A DNA stretch of 64,000 nt from Sphaerisporangium siamense (GCF_014205275.1 NZ_JACHND010000001.1:3472001-3536000); one strand, 5' to 3'. Positions 1-8,319 are shown, counted from the first letter of the stretch. Made by a program: numbers and translations. Notes: a model not told the origin generated them from the sequence alone.

Positions 1-450
1 GTTGTCGCCGTAGGGGCCGGTGCCGATTTTGTTGACTTTGCCGTGGGCGATGAGGATGAGGCGGTCGGCGGGTTGGCCGGTTTGGGTGATGGTTTCGCCG
101 GTTTGGTGTTGGTTTTGGGTGAAGCGTTGGGCGAGGGCGTGGAGGGTGTCGTCGTCGTCGAAGTGGCGGAGCAGGGGGAGTTCGCGTAGTTCTTGGGGGA
201 TGACGTGGATGTCGGTGCCTTGGCTGGTGAAGCTGAGGCGGCCGTCGCCGATGGCGTAGGACAGGCGGCGGTTGACGCGGTAGGTGCCGCCGCTGGTGTG
301 GATCCAGGGGAGCATGCGCAGCAGCCAGCGCGAGGAGATGTTCTGCATCTGGGGCTGCGATTTGGTCGTTGTGGCCAGGTTGCGGGCGGCCGTGGTGGCC
401 AGTGCCTGCTGGGCCTGGTTCTCCGGCGTTATATCGGTTGTCTCGGTCAC
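1..450 (-). CDS. Family 2B encapsulin shell protein, partial (N-terminal 150 codons)
   Basis: This is the 5' end of a second encapsulin gene that runs off the left edge of the window. The 150 visible codons are identical, base for base, to the start of the complete gene at 542-1945, from the GTG start ([12 protein letters not shown]) through the N-terminal arm ([16 protein letters not shown]) into the cyclic-nucleotide-binding domain insert typical of family 2B shells. It lies 91 bp downstream of the complete copy on the same strand, so the two are probably co-transcribed. Family 2B shells form HK97-fold compartments, and the family is known to occur as pairs of shell genes with a cargo enzyme nearby; any cargo gene would be to the left of this window. 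The C-terminal half is not visible, so I cannot say how far the two proteins diverge. Confidence 0.85.
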   Translation of the reverse strand, partial: MTETTDITPENQAQQALATTAARNLATTTKSQPQMQNISSRWLLRMLPWIHTSGGTYRVNRRLSYAIGDGRLSFTSQGTDIHVIPQELRELPLLRHFDDDDTLHALAQRFTQNQHQTGETITQTGQPADRLILIAHGKVNKIGTGPYGDN

Positions 451-463
451 AACCCACACCACC
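1..463. repeat. Long direct repeat, copy A (463 bp, identical to 1496-1958)
   Basis: Every base from 1 to 463 matches 1496-1958. The match covers 450 coding bases and 13 bases upstream of the start codon, then breaks at 464 versus 1959. The left limit is set by the window edge, so the repeat may be longer. Perfect identity points to a recent duplication, gene conversion between tandem paralogues, or an assembly error. Confidence 0.97.
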
Positions 464-497
464 GATCCGTGGAAAGGACAAGGGAAGGACGCCGTGG

Positions 498-520
498 CGC
501 GGGCCCGGTGCGGGCCCGCG
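498..520 (-). terminator. GC-rich hairpin between the two encapsulin genes
   Basis: A perfect 10-bp inverted repeat (CGCGGGCCCG, loop GTG, CGGGCCCGCG) lies 21 bp beyond the stop codon of the complete encapsulin gene and before the next copy. There is no U-run, so it may terminate or attenuate transcription weakly, or stabilise the 3' end of the first message, lowering expression of the second copy. Confidence 0.5.
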
Positions 521-541
521 GGCGGCGTCGGCGGGCGTGGC

Positions 542-1945
542 TCAGTGGCCGATCTCGACGTTCTCCAGGATGCCGAGCGCGTCGGGGACCAGGACGGCGG
601 CCGAGTAGTAGGTGGAGACCAGGTAGCTGATGATGGCCTGGTCGTTGACGTTCATGAAGCGGACCGACAGGCCGGGCTCGTACTCGTCGGGGATGCCGGT
701 CTGCCACAGGCCGATGACGCCCTGGTGCTGCTCGCCGGTGCGCATCAGCAGGATGCTGCTGGTGCGGGTGTCGGTGATGGGGATCTTGTTGCAGGGCAGC
801 AGGGGGACGCCGCGCCAGGAGGGGATGGCGTGGCCGTGCAGGTCGGTGCTCTGCGGGTAGACGCCGCGGCGGCTGGCCTCCCGGCCGAAGGCGGCGATGG
901 TGAGCGGGTGCGCCAGGAAGAACGCCGGCTCCTTCCACACGGTCGCCAGCAGGTCGTCGAGGTCGTCGGGGGTTGGGGGGCCGGTGCGGGTGTGGATGCG
1001 TTGTTTGAGGTCGGCGTTGTGGAGGAGGCCGAAGTCGGTGTTGTTGATGAGTTCGTGTTCTTGGCGTTCGCGGAGGGCTTCGATGGTGAGGCGGAGTTGT
1101 TGGTGGGTTTGGTTCATGGGGTGGTTGTAGAGGTCGGCGATGCGGGTGTGGATGCGGAGGATGGTTTGGGCGACGGAGAGTTCGTATTCGCGGGGGGTGG
1201 TTTCGTAGTCGACGAAGGTGCCGGGGAGGTGGGGTTCTCCGGTGTGGCCTGAGGTGATGGTGATGGTGGCTTCGCCGTGTTTGTTCTGTGGGTGGTGGGG
1301 GGTGTTCTGGTGTTGTTGGAGGTGGGTGGCGAGGGTGGGGTTGATGGCGAGGAGTTGTTGGAAGTCTTGGCGGGTGAGGGTGAGGGTTGTGGTGGGGGTG
1401 ACGGCTTGGATGGTGTGTTGCCAGGTGGTGTCGCCGGTGGTGGTGAGGGTGTGGTCGCCGTAGTGGTCGCCGTCGGCGAGGGTGGCGAGGATGGTGTTGT
1501 CGCCGTAGGGGCCGGTGCCGATTTTGTTGACTTTGCCGTGGGCGATGAGGATGAGGCGGTCGGCGGGTTGGCCGGTTTGGGTGATGGTTTCGCCGGTTTG
1601 GTGTTGGTTTTGGGTGAAGCGTTGGGCGAGGGCGTGGAGGGTGTCGTCGTCGTCGAAGTGGCGGAGCAGGGGGAGTTCGCGTAGTTCTTGGGGGATGACG
1701 TGGATGTCGGTGCCTTGGCTGGTGAAGCTGAGGCGGCCGTCGCCGATGGCGTAGGACAGGCGGCGGTTGACGCGGTAGGTGCCGCCGCTGGTGTGGATCC
1801 AGGGGAGCATGCGCAGCAGCCAGCGCGAGGAGATGTTCTGCATCTGGGGCTGCGATTTGGTCGTTGTGGCCAGGTTGCGGGCGGCCGTGGTGGCCAGTGC
1901 CTGCTGGGCCTGGTTCTCCGGCGTTATATCGGTTGTCTCGGTCAC
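542..1945 (-). CDS. Family 2B encapsulin nanocompartment shell protein
   Basis: The 467-residue protein matches the family 2B encapsulin layout. A short disordered N-terminus leads into an arm ([16 protein letters not shown]) and the first part of the HK97-type fold. A cyclic-nucleotide-binding-like domain follows at about residues 80-200 ([30 protein letters not shown]), then the rest of the shell fold ([68 protein letters not shown]) up to the conserved end [10 protein letters not shown]. It is related to EshA of Streptomyces griseus, and shells of this type can enclose terpene-cyclase or desulfurase cargo in other species. I chose the GTG at 1945 because homologues begin there, although the frame stays open to 2065. 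The middle of the gene uses CAA/GAA/CTC codons while both ends use CAG/GAG/CTG. No cargo gene is visible. Confidence 0.9.
   Translation of the reverse strand: MTETTDITPENQAQQALATTAARNLATTTKSQPQMQNISSRWLLRMLPWIHTSGGTYRVNRRLSYAIGDGRLSFTSQGTDIHVIPQELRELPLLRHFDDDDTLHALAQRFTQNQHQTGETITQTGQPADRLILIAHGKVNKIGTGPYGDNTILATLADGDHYGDHTLTTTGDTTWQHTIQAVTPTTTLTLTRQDFQQLLAINPTLATHLQQHQNTPHHPQNKHGEATITITSGHTGEPHLPGTFVDYETTPREYELSVAQTILRIHTRIADLYNHPMNQTHQQLRLTIEALRERQEHELINNTDFGLLHNADLKQRIHTRTGPPTPDDLDDLLATVWKEPAFFLAHPLTIAAFGREASRRGVYPQSTDLHGHAIPSWRGVPLLPCNKIPITDTRTSSILLMRTGEQHQGVIGLWQTGIPDEYEPGLSVRFMNVNDQAIISYLVSTYYSAAVLVPDALGILENVEIGH
965..1740. other. Segment with extreme strand composition inside the encapsulin gene
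   Basis: The plus strand is almost free of C and A over this stretch and rich in G and T; the coding (minus) strand is C/A rich with CAA, GAA, ACC, CAC and CTC codons dominating. Composition returns to the genomic norm on both sides, inside the same gene. Positions 1 to about 245 show the same feature in the other copy. The limits given are approximate, by eye. Confidence 0.7.
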
Positions 1946-1958
1946 AACCCACACCACC
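1496..1958. repeat. Long direct repeat, copy B (identical to 1-463)
   Basis: This copy holds the first 450 coding bases of the complete encapsulin gene and 13 bp upstream of its GTG. Beyond 1958 the upstream sequence differs from that of copy A, so only copy B carries its own longer leader. Confidence 0.97.
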
Positions 1959-2604
1959 AATCCCTGAAGCAATGAACGGGGGAACAAGGGATCACTCGGA
2001 TTACTCGGCCAGGAAGGCCGTGCGCAGTGGGGTGATGCCGTCGGCGCGATATCGCTGAATTCCACCGGCGCGGGGCCGGCGGACGCCCGGCGGCCGGACG
2101 ACGGACGGAGTGCGATTCCGTGTCGCCGGTCGCCGCCTTACAGGAGGGTCACTCGAAAAAGACGTACGCCGATCGCCGGACGATATTCCGGCCGTTCGTC
2201 GTGCTCGGGGGTGAAGCTTTTATGTCGCGGGGATGACGGGCGGTCTTTCGATGTCGCGTATGGCGCCGGGCCGCTGTAATTATGCGGTGCCGATCTTTCG
2301 TGTGTCAATTCCGTATCCGCCGCTCGCCGGGTTGCGGCCCCCGATATTCGGATTGATCGATAAAGCCGGGTGAGTCAGGTATTTCCGAACACTACGCTGG
2401 ATTTCGCTGTTGGGCGGTCAAATGCCACCTTCGCCGCGTCCGGTGATCCCCCGAGACGGCCCCGGGGCACGGCGGGAAGGCTCCCGCCGCCCGGGAAGCG
2501 TAGGCTCGGAAAGGACGGCTCAGGTCCGCCCGGGAGGCGCCGCGCGCGCCTCCGTGGCGCAGGTGCGCCGGGCGGCCCGCGTCCGAGCACGTTGGGGGCC
2601 ACCC
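1946..2604. other. 659-bp intergenic region between divergent genes, no gene seen
   Basis: This region separates the minus-strand encapsulin gene from the plus-strand phosphoribosyltransferase fusion. The part from about 2150 to 2420 is clearly lower in G+C than its surroundings, as expected for divergent promoters, but I see no convincing -35/-10 pair. No open frame here looks coding. The ribosome-binding site for the right-hand gene is the G-run at about 2593-2598. Confidence 0.6.
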
Positions 2605-4617
2605 ATGTCCGACCACCTGTTCCGCGACCGCAGGGACGCGGGCCGCGCGCTGGCGGGCCTGCTCGACCGCTACCGGGGCGAGCCGGCGCTCCTCGTCCTC
2701 GCCCTGCCGCGCGGAGGCGTCCCCATCGCCTACGAGGTGGCCAGAACCCTCGGGGCCCCGCTCGACGTCTTCCTCGCGCGCAAGCTCGGCGTGCCCGGCC
2801 AGGAGGACCTGGCGATGGGCGCCGTCGCGGGCGGCGGCGTGCTCGCGCTCAACGACGACGTCATCCGCGGCCTGGCCATCCCCGCCGAGGTGGTCGAGCA
2901 CGTCGCCGACTGGGAGGGCCGCGAGATCCCCCGCTGGGAACGGCACTTCCGGCAGGACCGCCCGCCGCGGACGATCGAGGGCCGCGTGGTGATCCTCGTC
3001 GACGACGGGATGACCACCGGGGCCGGCCTGCGCGCCGCCATCAAGGCGCTGCGCCGGCGGCGTCCCGTGCGCATCGTGGTCGCCGTCCCCGCCGTCGCGG
3101 AGGCCACCTGCGAGGAACTGGCCGCGGAGGCGGACGAGGTCGTCTACGCCACCACCCCCTCGCCGTTCTTCGCCGTCGACCAGTCCTACTGGGACTTCAC
3201 CGAGGTCACCGTGGAGGACGTGCGCGACCTGCTGCGCGCCTCGGCCGAGTCGCTGCCCGCGAGGGCCTCGACGCCGGTGCCCGGGGAGATCACGGCCGTC
3301 CGCGCGGAGGCGCTCCCGACGCAGGACGGGGTCCCGCACGCGGACGCGCTCGCCGACCTGGTGGGGGACGCCCACCTGGTGCTCATCGGGGGCGCCTCTC
3401 ACGGCACCCACGAGTTCTACGCGGCGCGCGCGGCCATGACCCGCCGGCTCATCGAGGACAAGGGGTTCTGCGCCGTCGCGATCCAGGCCGACTGGCCGGA
3501 CGCCTACCGGGTCAACCGGTACGTCCAGGGGCACGGCCACGACGCCACCGCCGAGGAGGCGCTGCGCGGCTTCCAGCGGTTCCCGGTCTGGATGTGGCGC
3601 AACGCGGTGGTGCTCGACTTCGTCCAGTGGCTGCGCGACCACAACGACAGGGAGATCGGCGAGTGCCATGACAAGGCCAGGTTCTACGGGCTGGACCTGT
3701 ACGGCATCCACAAGGCGATGCACGAGGTGGTCGCCCACCTGGACCGGATCGACCCGTCGGCGGCGGCCCGCGCGCGGGAGCGGTACGGCTGCTTCGACCA
3801 CCTGGGCAGCGGTGAGGCCCAGGCGTACGGGTTCACGGCGGCCTGCGGCGCCGGGGACGCCTGCGAGAGCGACGTGATCGGCCACCTGGTGGACCTGCGC
3901 AGGCGGGTGCCGGAGTCCGAACGGCGGCAGGGGCTGCTCGCCGAGGACGAGCTGTTCTACCCCGACCTGAGCAGGCGCGCGCTGGAGTCGGCGCGCGAGT
4001 ACTACCGTTCGATGTTCTCGGGCCGCATCGCGGCGTGGAACCTGCGCGACCGTCACATGGCCGACACCCTCGACGCGATCCTGGAGAACCTCTCCCACCG
4101 CAGGGGCAGCCCGGCGAAGATCGTCGTGTGGATGCACAACGCGCACGTCGGCGACGCGCGCGCCACCGAGGCGGCCTGCCGCGGCGAGATCAACGTCGGC
4201 GGCCTGGTGCGTGAGCGGCACGGCGAGGACTGCCGCCTCATCGGCCTCACCACCTACACGGGGACGGTGACCGGGACCGGCTGCTGGGAGGGCCCCGCCG
4301 AGCGCAGGTGGCTGCGGCCCGCCCTGCCCGACAGCGTCGAGGAGCTGTTCCACGAGGCGGGGGAGAAGGAGTTCCTCACCGCGTTCCGGTTCGCGCCGCG
4401 CAGCGGGGACGTGCTGGGCTCGGCGCGCCTGGAGCGCATGGTCGGCGCGGTCTACCGGCCGCGCTCGGAGCGGCGCAGCCACTACTTCCGCGCCCGCCTG
4501 CGCGACCAGTTCGACGCCGTCATCCACGTGGACGAGACCCGCGCCGTGGAGCCCCTGGACGGCAGGGCGCACTGGAGCGAGGGCGAGCTGCCCGAGACCT
4601 ATCCGGCGCGCACCTGA
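2605..4617 (+). CDS. Phosphoribosyltransferase / erythromycin esterase-like fusion protein
   Basis: A 670-residue two-domain protein. Residues about 1-215 are a type I phosphoribosyltransferase-like domain with the PRPP loop VVILVDDGMTTGAGL near residue 133 and an early ALPRGGVPIAYEVA segment. Residues about 235-665 resemble erythromycin esterase (GGASHGTHEFYAARAAMTRR, WPDAYRVNRYV, FYGLDLYGIHKAMHEV, KIVVWMHNAHVGDARATE). The second domain belongs to a family that includes macrolide-lactone hydrolases, but many relatives are not resistance enzymes and the true substrate is unknown. The ATG at 2605 follows a G-rich Shine-Dalgarno and starts just before the first domain; an upstream in-frame ATG at 2410 would add 65 arginine-rich residues with no domain. 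The gene is followed 33 bp later by an alpha/beta hydrolase. Confidence 0.85.
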   Translation: MSDHLFRDRRDAGRALAGLLDRYRGEPALLVLALPRGGVPIAYEVARTLGAPLDVFLARKLGVPGQEDLAMGAVAGGGVLALNDDVIRGLAIPAEVVEHVADWEGREIPRWERHFRQDRPPRTIEGRVVILVDDGMTTGAGLRAAIKALRRRRPVRIVVAVPAVAEATCEELAAEADEVVYATTPSPFFAVDQSYWDFTEVTVEDVRDLLRASAESLPARASTPVPGEITAVRAEALPTQDGVPHADALADLVGDAHLVLIGGASHGTHEFYAARAAMTRRLIEDKGFCAVAIQADWPDAYRVNRYVQGHGHDATAEEALRGFQRFPVWMWRNAVVLDFVQWLRDHNDREIGECHDKARFYGLDLYGIHKAMHEVVAHLDRIDPSAAARARERYGCFDHLGSGEAQAYGFTAACGAGDACESDVIGHLVDLRRRVPESERRQGLLAEDELFYPDLSRRALESAREYYRSMFSGRIAAWNLRDRHMADTLDAILENLSHRRGSPAKIVVWMHNAHVGDARATEAACRGEINVGGLVRERHGEDCRLIGLTTYTGTVTGTGCWEGPAERRWLRPALPDSVEELFHEAGEKEFLTAFRFAPRSGDVLGSARLERMVGAVYRPRSERRSHYFRARLRDQFDAVIHVDETRAVEPLDGRAHWSEGELPETYPART

Positions 4618-4650
4618 CCGGGGGGCCGCGTCCGGCACGAGGAGGACCCG

Positions 4651-5331
4651 ATGGCCGTCACCGAAAGCATCCAGATCCCCGCCGCCGGGGTCGCCCTCGG
4701 GGCCGACGTCGTCGTGCCGTCCTTCGCCCGCGGGGTCGTGGTCTTCGCGCACGGCAGCGGCAGCGGCCGGCACAGCCCCCGCAACCGCCGCGTGGCGGCC
4801 GACCTCCAGGTCGCGAACCTGGCGACCGTCCTGGTGGACCTGCTGACCCCCGAGGAGGAGCGGGTCGACGTGATCACGGCGGGGCTGCGGTTCGACATCG
4901 GGCTGCTGGCGGAGCGGGTGATCGCCGTGACGGACTGGGTGCGCGGGCACGGGCCGACCGCCTCGCTCGGCGCCGGCCTCTTCGGCGCCAGCACCGGCGC
5001 GGCGGCGGCGCTGGTGGCGGCGGCCGAGCGGCCCGCCACGGTGCAGGCCGTCGTGTCGCGCGGCGGGCGCCCGGACCTCGCGGGCGACCACCTGCGCAGG
5101 GTGACGCGGCCGACCCTGCTGATCGTCGGCGAGCTGGACCCGGTGGTGATCGAGCTGAACCGCGAGGCGAGGGAGATGATCCCCGGAGAGACGTCCTTCG
5201 CCGTCGTGGCCGGCGCCACGCACCTGTTCGAGGAGCCCGGGGCGCTGGAGCAGGTGGCGCGCCTGGCCCGCGACTGGTTCGTCCGGCATCTGAGGAGCGT
5301 GCCGCGGCCCCAGCCGCACCCCTGGGAGTGA
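4651..5331 (+). CDS. Alpha/beta hydrolase (dienelactone hydrolase-like)
   Basis: A 226-residue cytoplasmic hydrolase. The oxyanion region VVFAHGSGSGRHSPRNR and the nucleophile elbow GASTG (serine near residue 115) are present, with an acid/histidine pair expected at ELDP and GATHLFEEPG. Proteins of this type often sit next to the phosphoribosyltransferase/esterase family encoded upstream, so the two probably work together, but no substrate is known. The ATG at 4651 is preceded by a strong GAGGAGG site. The gap to the previous gene is 33 bp, so they look like one transcription unit. Confidence 0.8.
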   Translation: MAVTESIQIPAAGVALGADVVVPSFARGVVVFAHGSGSGRHSPRNRRVAADLQVANLATVLVDLLTPEEERVDVITAGLRFDIGLLAERVIAVTDWVRGHGPTASLGAGLFGASTGAAAALVAAAERPATVQAVVSRGGRPDLAGDHLRRVTRPTLLIVGELDPVVIELNREAREMIPGETSFAVVAGATHLFEEPGALEQVARLARDWFVRHLRSVPRPQPHPWE

Positions 5332-5440
5332 CCGCGGGAAGATCGTTGATCGGACACCCTGGGCGTACCGGGGTGAGACCGCCTAGGTGTGGCGATCAAC
5401 CCTTTACTCCATGTTGTCCCGCGTAGGGTGTCGGTCCGCT

Positions 5441-5488
5441 GTGTACGCACCGTAGCCTGGCGACTACGGTACATAACGGAGCGTACAC
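5441..5488 (+). promoter_or_regulatory. Nested inverted repeats directly before the hydrogenase cluster
   Basis: An outer perfect repeat GTGTACGC (5441-5448) / GCGTACAC (5481-5488) encloses an inner repeat ACCGTAG (5449-5455) / CTACGGT (5464-5470). The outer arm ends exactly before the ATG at 5489 and the likely Shine-Dalgarno GGAG (5477-5480) lies in the side bulge. This could be a leader hairpin that limits translation of the first gene, or a double operator for a repressor. A weak -10-like TAGGGT lies at 5424-5429. Confidence 0.5.
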
Positions 5489-6199
5489 ATGCCTGTGACA
5501 TCGAGCACGCGCCTGGCCGTCGGCGAGGCCTTCGCCCGGCGGGACGCGGCGGGACGCCGGTTGGCGGAGGACGCCGAGCGCATCGCGCGCGCGTGCCGTG
5601 ACATGGCGGCGCGGTTCCACCAGGGCGGGAAGCTCGTCGTCTTCGGCAACGGCGGCGCGGGCACGGACGCCTCGCACGTCGCGGTGGAGTTCATGCACCC
5701 GGTCGTCGTGGGCAAGCGCGCGCTGCCGGCCTTGGCCCTCGGCAACGACTCCGCCACGGTCACCGGCGTGACCGCCCGCGAGGGCTTCGCCGAGGTGTTC
5801 GCCCACCAGATACGCCACTGGGCCGATCCGGCCGACATCGCGCTCGGGATCTCGCCGGACGGCGCGTGCGCCAATGTCCTGCGCGGGCTGGAGACGGCCC
5901 GCGAGCTGGGCCTGTACACGATGGCGCTGCTCGGCGGCGACGGCGGCGCGGTGGCGCGGAGCCCCGCCGTCGACCAGGCGCTGATCGCCAGGTCCTGCGA
6001 CCCGGCGGTGGTGAAGGAAATCCACGTCACGACCTACCACGTGCTGTGGGAGCTGGTCCATGTCTTCTTCGCCCAGACCGTCCCGCCCGGGTCCGCCGGG
6101 TCCGAGACCGGTGAACCCGAGACCTCCGCGCGCGCGGCGGGACGAGCCCGGCGCGCGTCCGAGGGCGGGGGAGATCGGGATGTGGAGGCGGTGAGATGA
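5489..6199 (+). CDS. SIS-domain protein, phosphoheptose isomerase-like (first copy)
   Basis: A 236-residue protein with a GmhA-type SIS domain: GKLVVFGNGGAGTDASHVAVEF for sugar-phosphate binding, then the expected EVFAHQIRHWADPADIALGI and the conserved HVTTYHVLWELVHVFF near residue 177. The last 40 residues are charged and probably disordered. GmhA enzymes convert sedoheptulose-7-phosphate to glycero-manno-heptose-7-phosphate, but in clusters for group 1h hydrogenases such genes recur and their role there is not established. The position of the usual serine-rich STSG loop reads ISPDG, so catalysis may be altered. It is the first gene of the cluster, and its stop overlaps the next start (ATGA). 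Confidence 0.8.
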   Translation: MPVTSSTRLAVGEAFARRDAAGRRLAEDAERIARACRDMAARFHQGGKLVVFGNGGAGTDASHVAVEFMHPVVVGKRALPALALGNDSATVTGVTAREGFAEVFAHQIRHWADPADIALGISPDGACANVLRGLETARELGLYTMALLGGDGGAVARSPAVDQALIARSCDPAVVKEIHVTTYHVLWELVHVFFAQTVPPGSAGSETGEPETSARAAGRARRASEGGGDRDVEAVR

Positions 6200-6441
6200 A
6201 CGAGCGCGTGAACCGCCTCGCGGACGCCTGCCTGACCTGCTCGGACGAGGCGCTGCCCGCCCGGGTGGTCCGGCCGTCGGGGCCGGGCCTCGCCGTGGTG
6301 GAGATCGAGGGCGCCGAGGAGGAGGTCAGCGTCGCGCTGGTCGACGCCGGGCCCGGCGACACCGTCCTCGTGCACGCCAAGGAGGCCATCGCCGTCATCA
6401 CCAGGGGGCACGGGCATGGCGGGCAGGGCGGGCATGGCTGA
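6196..6441 (+). CDS. HupF/HypC-family hydrogenase chaperone-like protein
   Basis: An 81-residue protein resembling the HypC/HybG/HupF family (CLTCSDEALPARVV, EEEVSVALVDAGPGDTVLVH) and distinct from the canonical hypC at 14303. The family's essential cysteine directly after Met1 is replaced by a CxxC pair at residues 13 and 16, so it may not carry the Fe(CN)2CO unit in the usual way. The C-terminus is a Gly/His tail (HGHGGQGGHG) that could bind metal. It is translationally coupled to both neighbours and lies between two SIS proteins, which suggests a role tied to this hydrogenase subtype. Confidence 0.75.
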   Translation: MNERVNRLADACLTCSDEALPARVVRPSGPGLAVVEIEGAEEEVSVALVDAGPGDTVLVHAKEAIAVITRGHGHGGQGGHG

Positions 6442-7171
6442 GGAGACGCGCCCGGAGGCGGTGCGCCGGCTGTACCCGTTCCTGTACGGCGGCCCGGCCG
6501 CGCGGACGGACGCGCCGCCCGGTGACGGCGACCAGGCGCGCCGCGCCGCCGCGCACGCGATCTGGTCCACCGAGGTGAAGGCCGACGAGATCGTGCGCCT
6601 GCGCCGCCAGGTCGGGGACATGTACGCCGACCGGCTCGCCGCGTGCGCCGAGGAGATGGCCCAGCGGTTCGCCGCGGGCGGCAGGCTGTTCACGTTCGGC
6701 AACGGCGGCAGCAGCACCGACGCCCAGGACATGGCGACCTGCTACCTGAACCCGCCCTACGGCCGGCCGCTGCCCGCGCTCTCGCTCACCACGGACGTCG
6801 CCGTCGTGACCGCCCTGTCCAACGACGTCGGGTTCGACATCGTCTTCGCGCGCCAGATCGCGGCCCTCGGACGGCCCGGCGACATGGCCGTCGGCCTGTC
6901 GACGAGCGGCGGCTCGCTCAACCTCGTGCAGGCGTTCCAGGAGGCCAGCCGCAGGGACATGCTGACGGCGGGCCTGGCCGGCTATCAGGGCGGACGGCTG
7001 GCCGAGCTGGCCGAGCTCGACGTGCTCGACCACCTGTTCGTCGTGCCCTCCTCGTCGGTGCACCGCATCCAGGAGGCGCAGACGACCGTCTACCACGTCC
7101 TCTGGGAGATCACCCAGCAGGTGCTCGGCTCCGCGGCCGTCGCACGGCCGCCGGGGGCGGCCCTGCGATGA
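6434..7171 (+). CDS. SIS-domain protein, phosphoheptose isomerase-like (second copy)
   Basis: A 245-residue SIS protein with a full sugar-phosphate loop set: GRLFTFGNGGSSTDAQD and GLSTSGGS, followed by the same TVYHVLWEIT ending as the first copy. An N-terminal extension of about 60 residues (EAVRRLYPFLYG) is absent from the first copy. It keeps the STSG loop the first copy has lost, so this may be the active member of the pair. The ATG at 6434 overlaps the end of the HupF-like gene and follows a G-rich site; an in-frame ATG at 6416 is possible. It is 70 bp upstream of the small subunit gene. Confidence 0.8.
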   Translation: MAEETRPEAVRRLYPFLYGGPAARTDAPPGDGDQARRAAAHAIWSTEVKADEIVRLRRQVGDMYADRLAACAEEMAQRFAAGGRLFTFGNGGSSTDAQDMATCYLNPPYGRPLPALSLTTDVAVVTALSNDVGFDIVFARQIAALGRPGDMAVGLSTSGGSLNLVQAFQEASRRDMLTAGLAGYQGGRLAELAELDVLDHLFVVPSSSVHRIQEAQTTVYHVLWEITQQVLGSAAVARPPGAALR

Positions 7172-7241
7172 GCGGAGCCGCGCGGGTCCGGTGACCGGAG
7201 GCCATCGACAGCCGGGAGAACGGGGAGAAGGGGGAGGCGGT

Positions 7242-8318
7242 ATGGCGACGACGGCGAAGCAGACGGGGAACGCGACGCGGGAGCGGGACGAACCCGTCGT
7301 CCACATTCTCTGGATCAACGCCGGGATGAGCTGCGACGGCGACTCGGTGGCGCTCACCGCGGCGCTGCAGCCGCCCATCGAGGACATCGTCCTCGGCGCC
7401 CTGCCCGGGCTGCCCAAGGTGGAGGTCCACTGGCCCCTGATCGACTACTGCAGCGGGCCCATGCAGGGCGCCGACGCCATGATCCAGTGGTACTTCCTGG
7501 CGGCCGAGGGCGGCCTGGAGCCGTTCGTGCTGGTCGTCGAGGGGTCCATCCCGAACGAGTCGATCAAGCAGGAGGGCTACTGGTCCGGGTTCGGCAACAA
7601 CCCCGAGACCGGCCAGCCGATCACCCTGCCCGAGTGGCTGGACCGGCTCGCGCCGGAGGCCACGGCGGTGATCGCGGCGGGCACCTGCGCGACGTACGGC
7701 GGCATCCACGCCATGGCGGGCAACCCGACCGGCTCGATGGGCCTGGCCGACTACCTCGGCTGGGAGTGGAGGTCCAAGGCGGGCATCCCCATCGTCAACG
7801 TGCCGGGCTGCCCGATCCAGCCGGACAACATGTCCGAGACCCTTCTGTACCTGCTCTACCAGCTCAACGGGCAGGCGCCGATGATCCCGCTGGACGAGGC
7901 GCTGCGCCCGACGTGGCTGTTCGGCCAGACCGTCCACGAGGGCTGCGACCGGGCCGGGTACTACGAGCAGGGGCAGTTCGCCGTCGAGTACGGCTCGCCG
8001 CTGTGCCTGGTCAAGATCGGCTGCTGGGGCCCGGTCGTGAAGTGCAACGTCCCCAAGCGCGGGTGGATGAACGGCATCGGCGGCTGCCCGAACGTCGGCG
8101 GCATCTGCATCGCCTGCACGATGCCCGGCTTCCCGGACAAGTTCATGCCGTTCATGGACGAGCCGCCGGGCGCCCGCGTGTCCTCGACGGTCAGCACCAT
8201 GTACGGCGGCGTCATCCGCAGGCTGCGCGACATCACGCTCAAGACCGTCGACAAGGAGCCGAAGTGGCGGGCCAAGGGCCGCGCGCTGCTCACCGGATAC
8301 AAGGCCCCGTGGAGCTGA
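7242..8318 (+). CDS. hhyS: [NiFe] hydrogenase small subunit, group 1h type
   Basis: The 358-residue small subunit carries the Fe-S clusters that take electrons from the active site. At the proximal cluster the usual second cysteine is aspartate (MSCDGDS, Cys31 and Asp34), a hallmark of the high-affinity, oxygen-tolerant group 1h (formerly group 5) enzymes. Other ligands are visible in GTCATYGG, VPGCPIQPD and the cysteine-rich tail HEGC...LCLVKIGCWGPVVKC...GGCPNVGGICIAC. No Tat signal is present, in line with a cytoplasmic-side location for the group. The ATG at 7242 has a strong GGGGGAGG site. The large subunit follows after 1 bp. Enzymes of this group scavenge atmospheric H2 during starvation or sporulation. 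Confidence 0.93.
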   Translation: MATTAKQTGNATRERDEPVVHILWINAGMSCDGDSVALTAALQPPIEDIVLGALPGLPKVEVHWPLIDYCSGPMQGADAMIQWYFLAAEGGLEPFVLVVEGSIPNESIKQEGYWSGFGNNPETGQPITLPEWLDRLAPEATAVIAAGTCATYGGIHAMAGNPTGSMGLADYLGWEWRSKAGIPIVNVPGCPIQPDNMSETLLYLLYQLNGQAPMIPLDEALRPTWLFGQTVHEGCDRAGYYEQGQFAVEYGSPLCLVKIGCWGPVVKCNVPKRGWMNGIGGCPNVGGICIACTMPGFPDKFMPFMDEPPGARVSSTVSTMYGGVIRRLRDITLKTVDKEPKWRAKGRALLTGYKAPWS

Positions 8319-8319
8319 G

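Noticed and set aside
1946..2065. Longer encapsulin start at 2065
   Set aside because: The extra 40 residues are not part of the family pattern, and the identical region shared with the second copy ends 13 bp before the GTG at 1945, supporting that start.
2605..4617. Macrolide resistance gene on a mobile element
   Set aside because: The esterase domain is fused to a phosphoribosyltransferase, composition is native, and there is no transposase, integrase or terminal repeat nearby.
5489..5551. Riboswitch before the hydrogenase cluster
   Set aside because: Only short nested hairpins are visible upstream; no known aptamer core could be identified.
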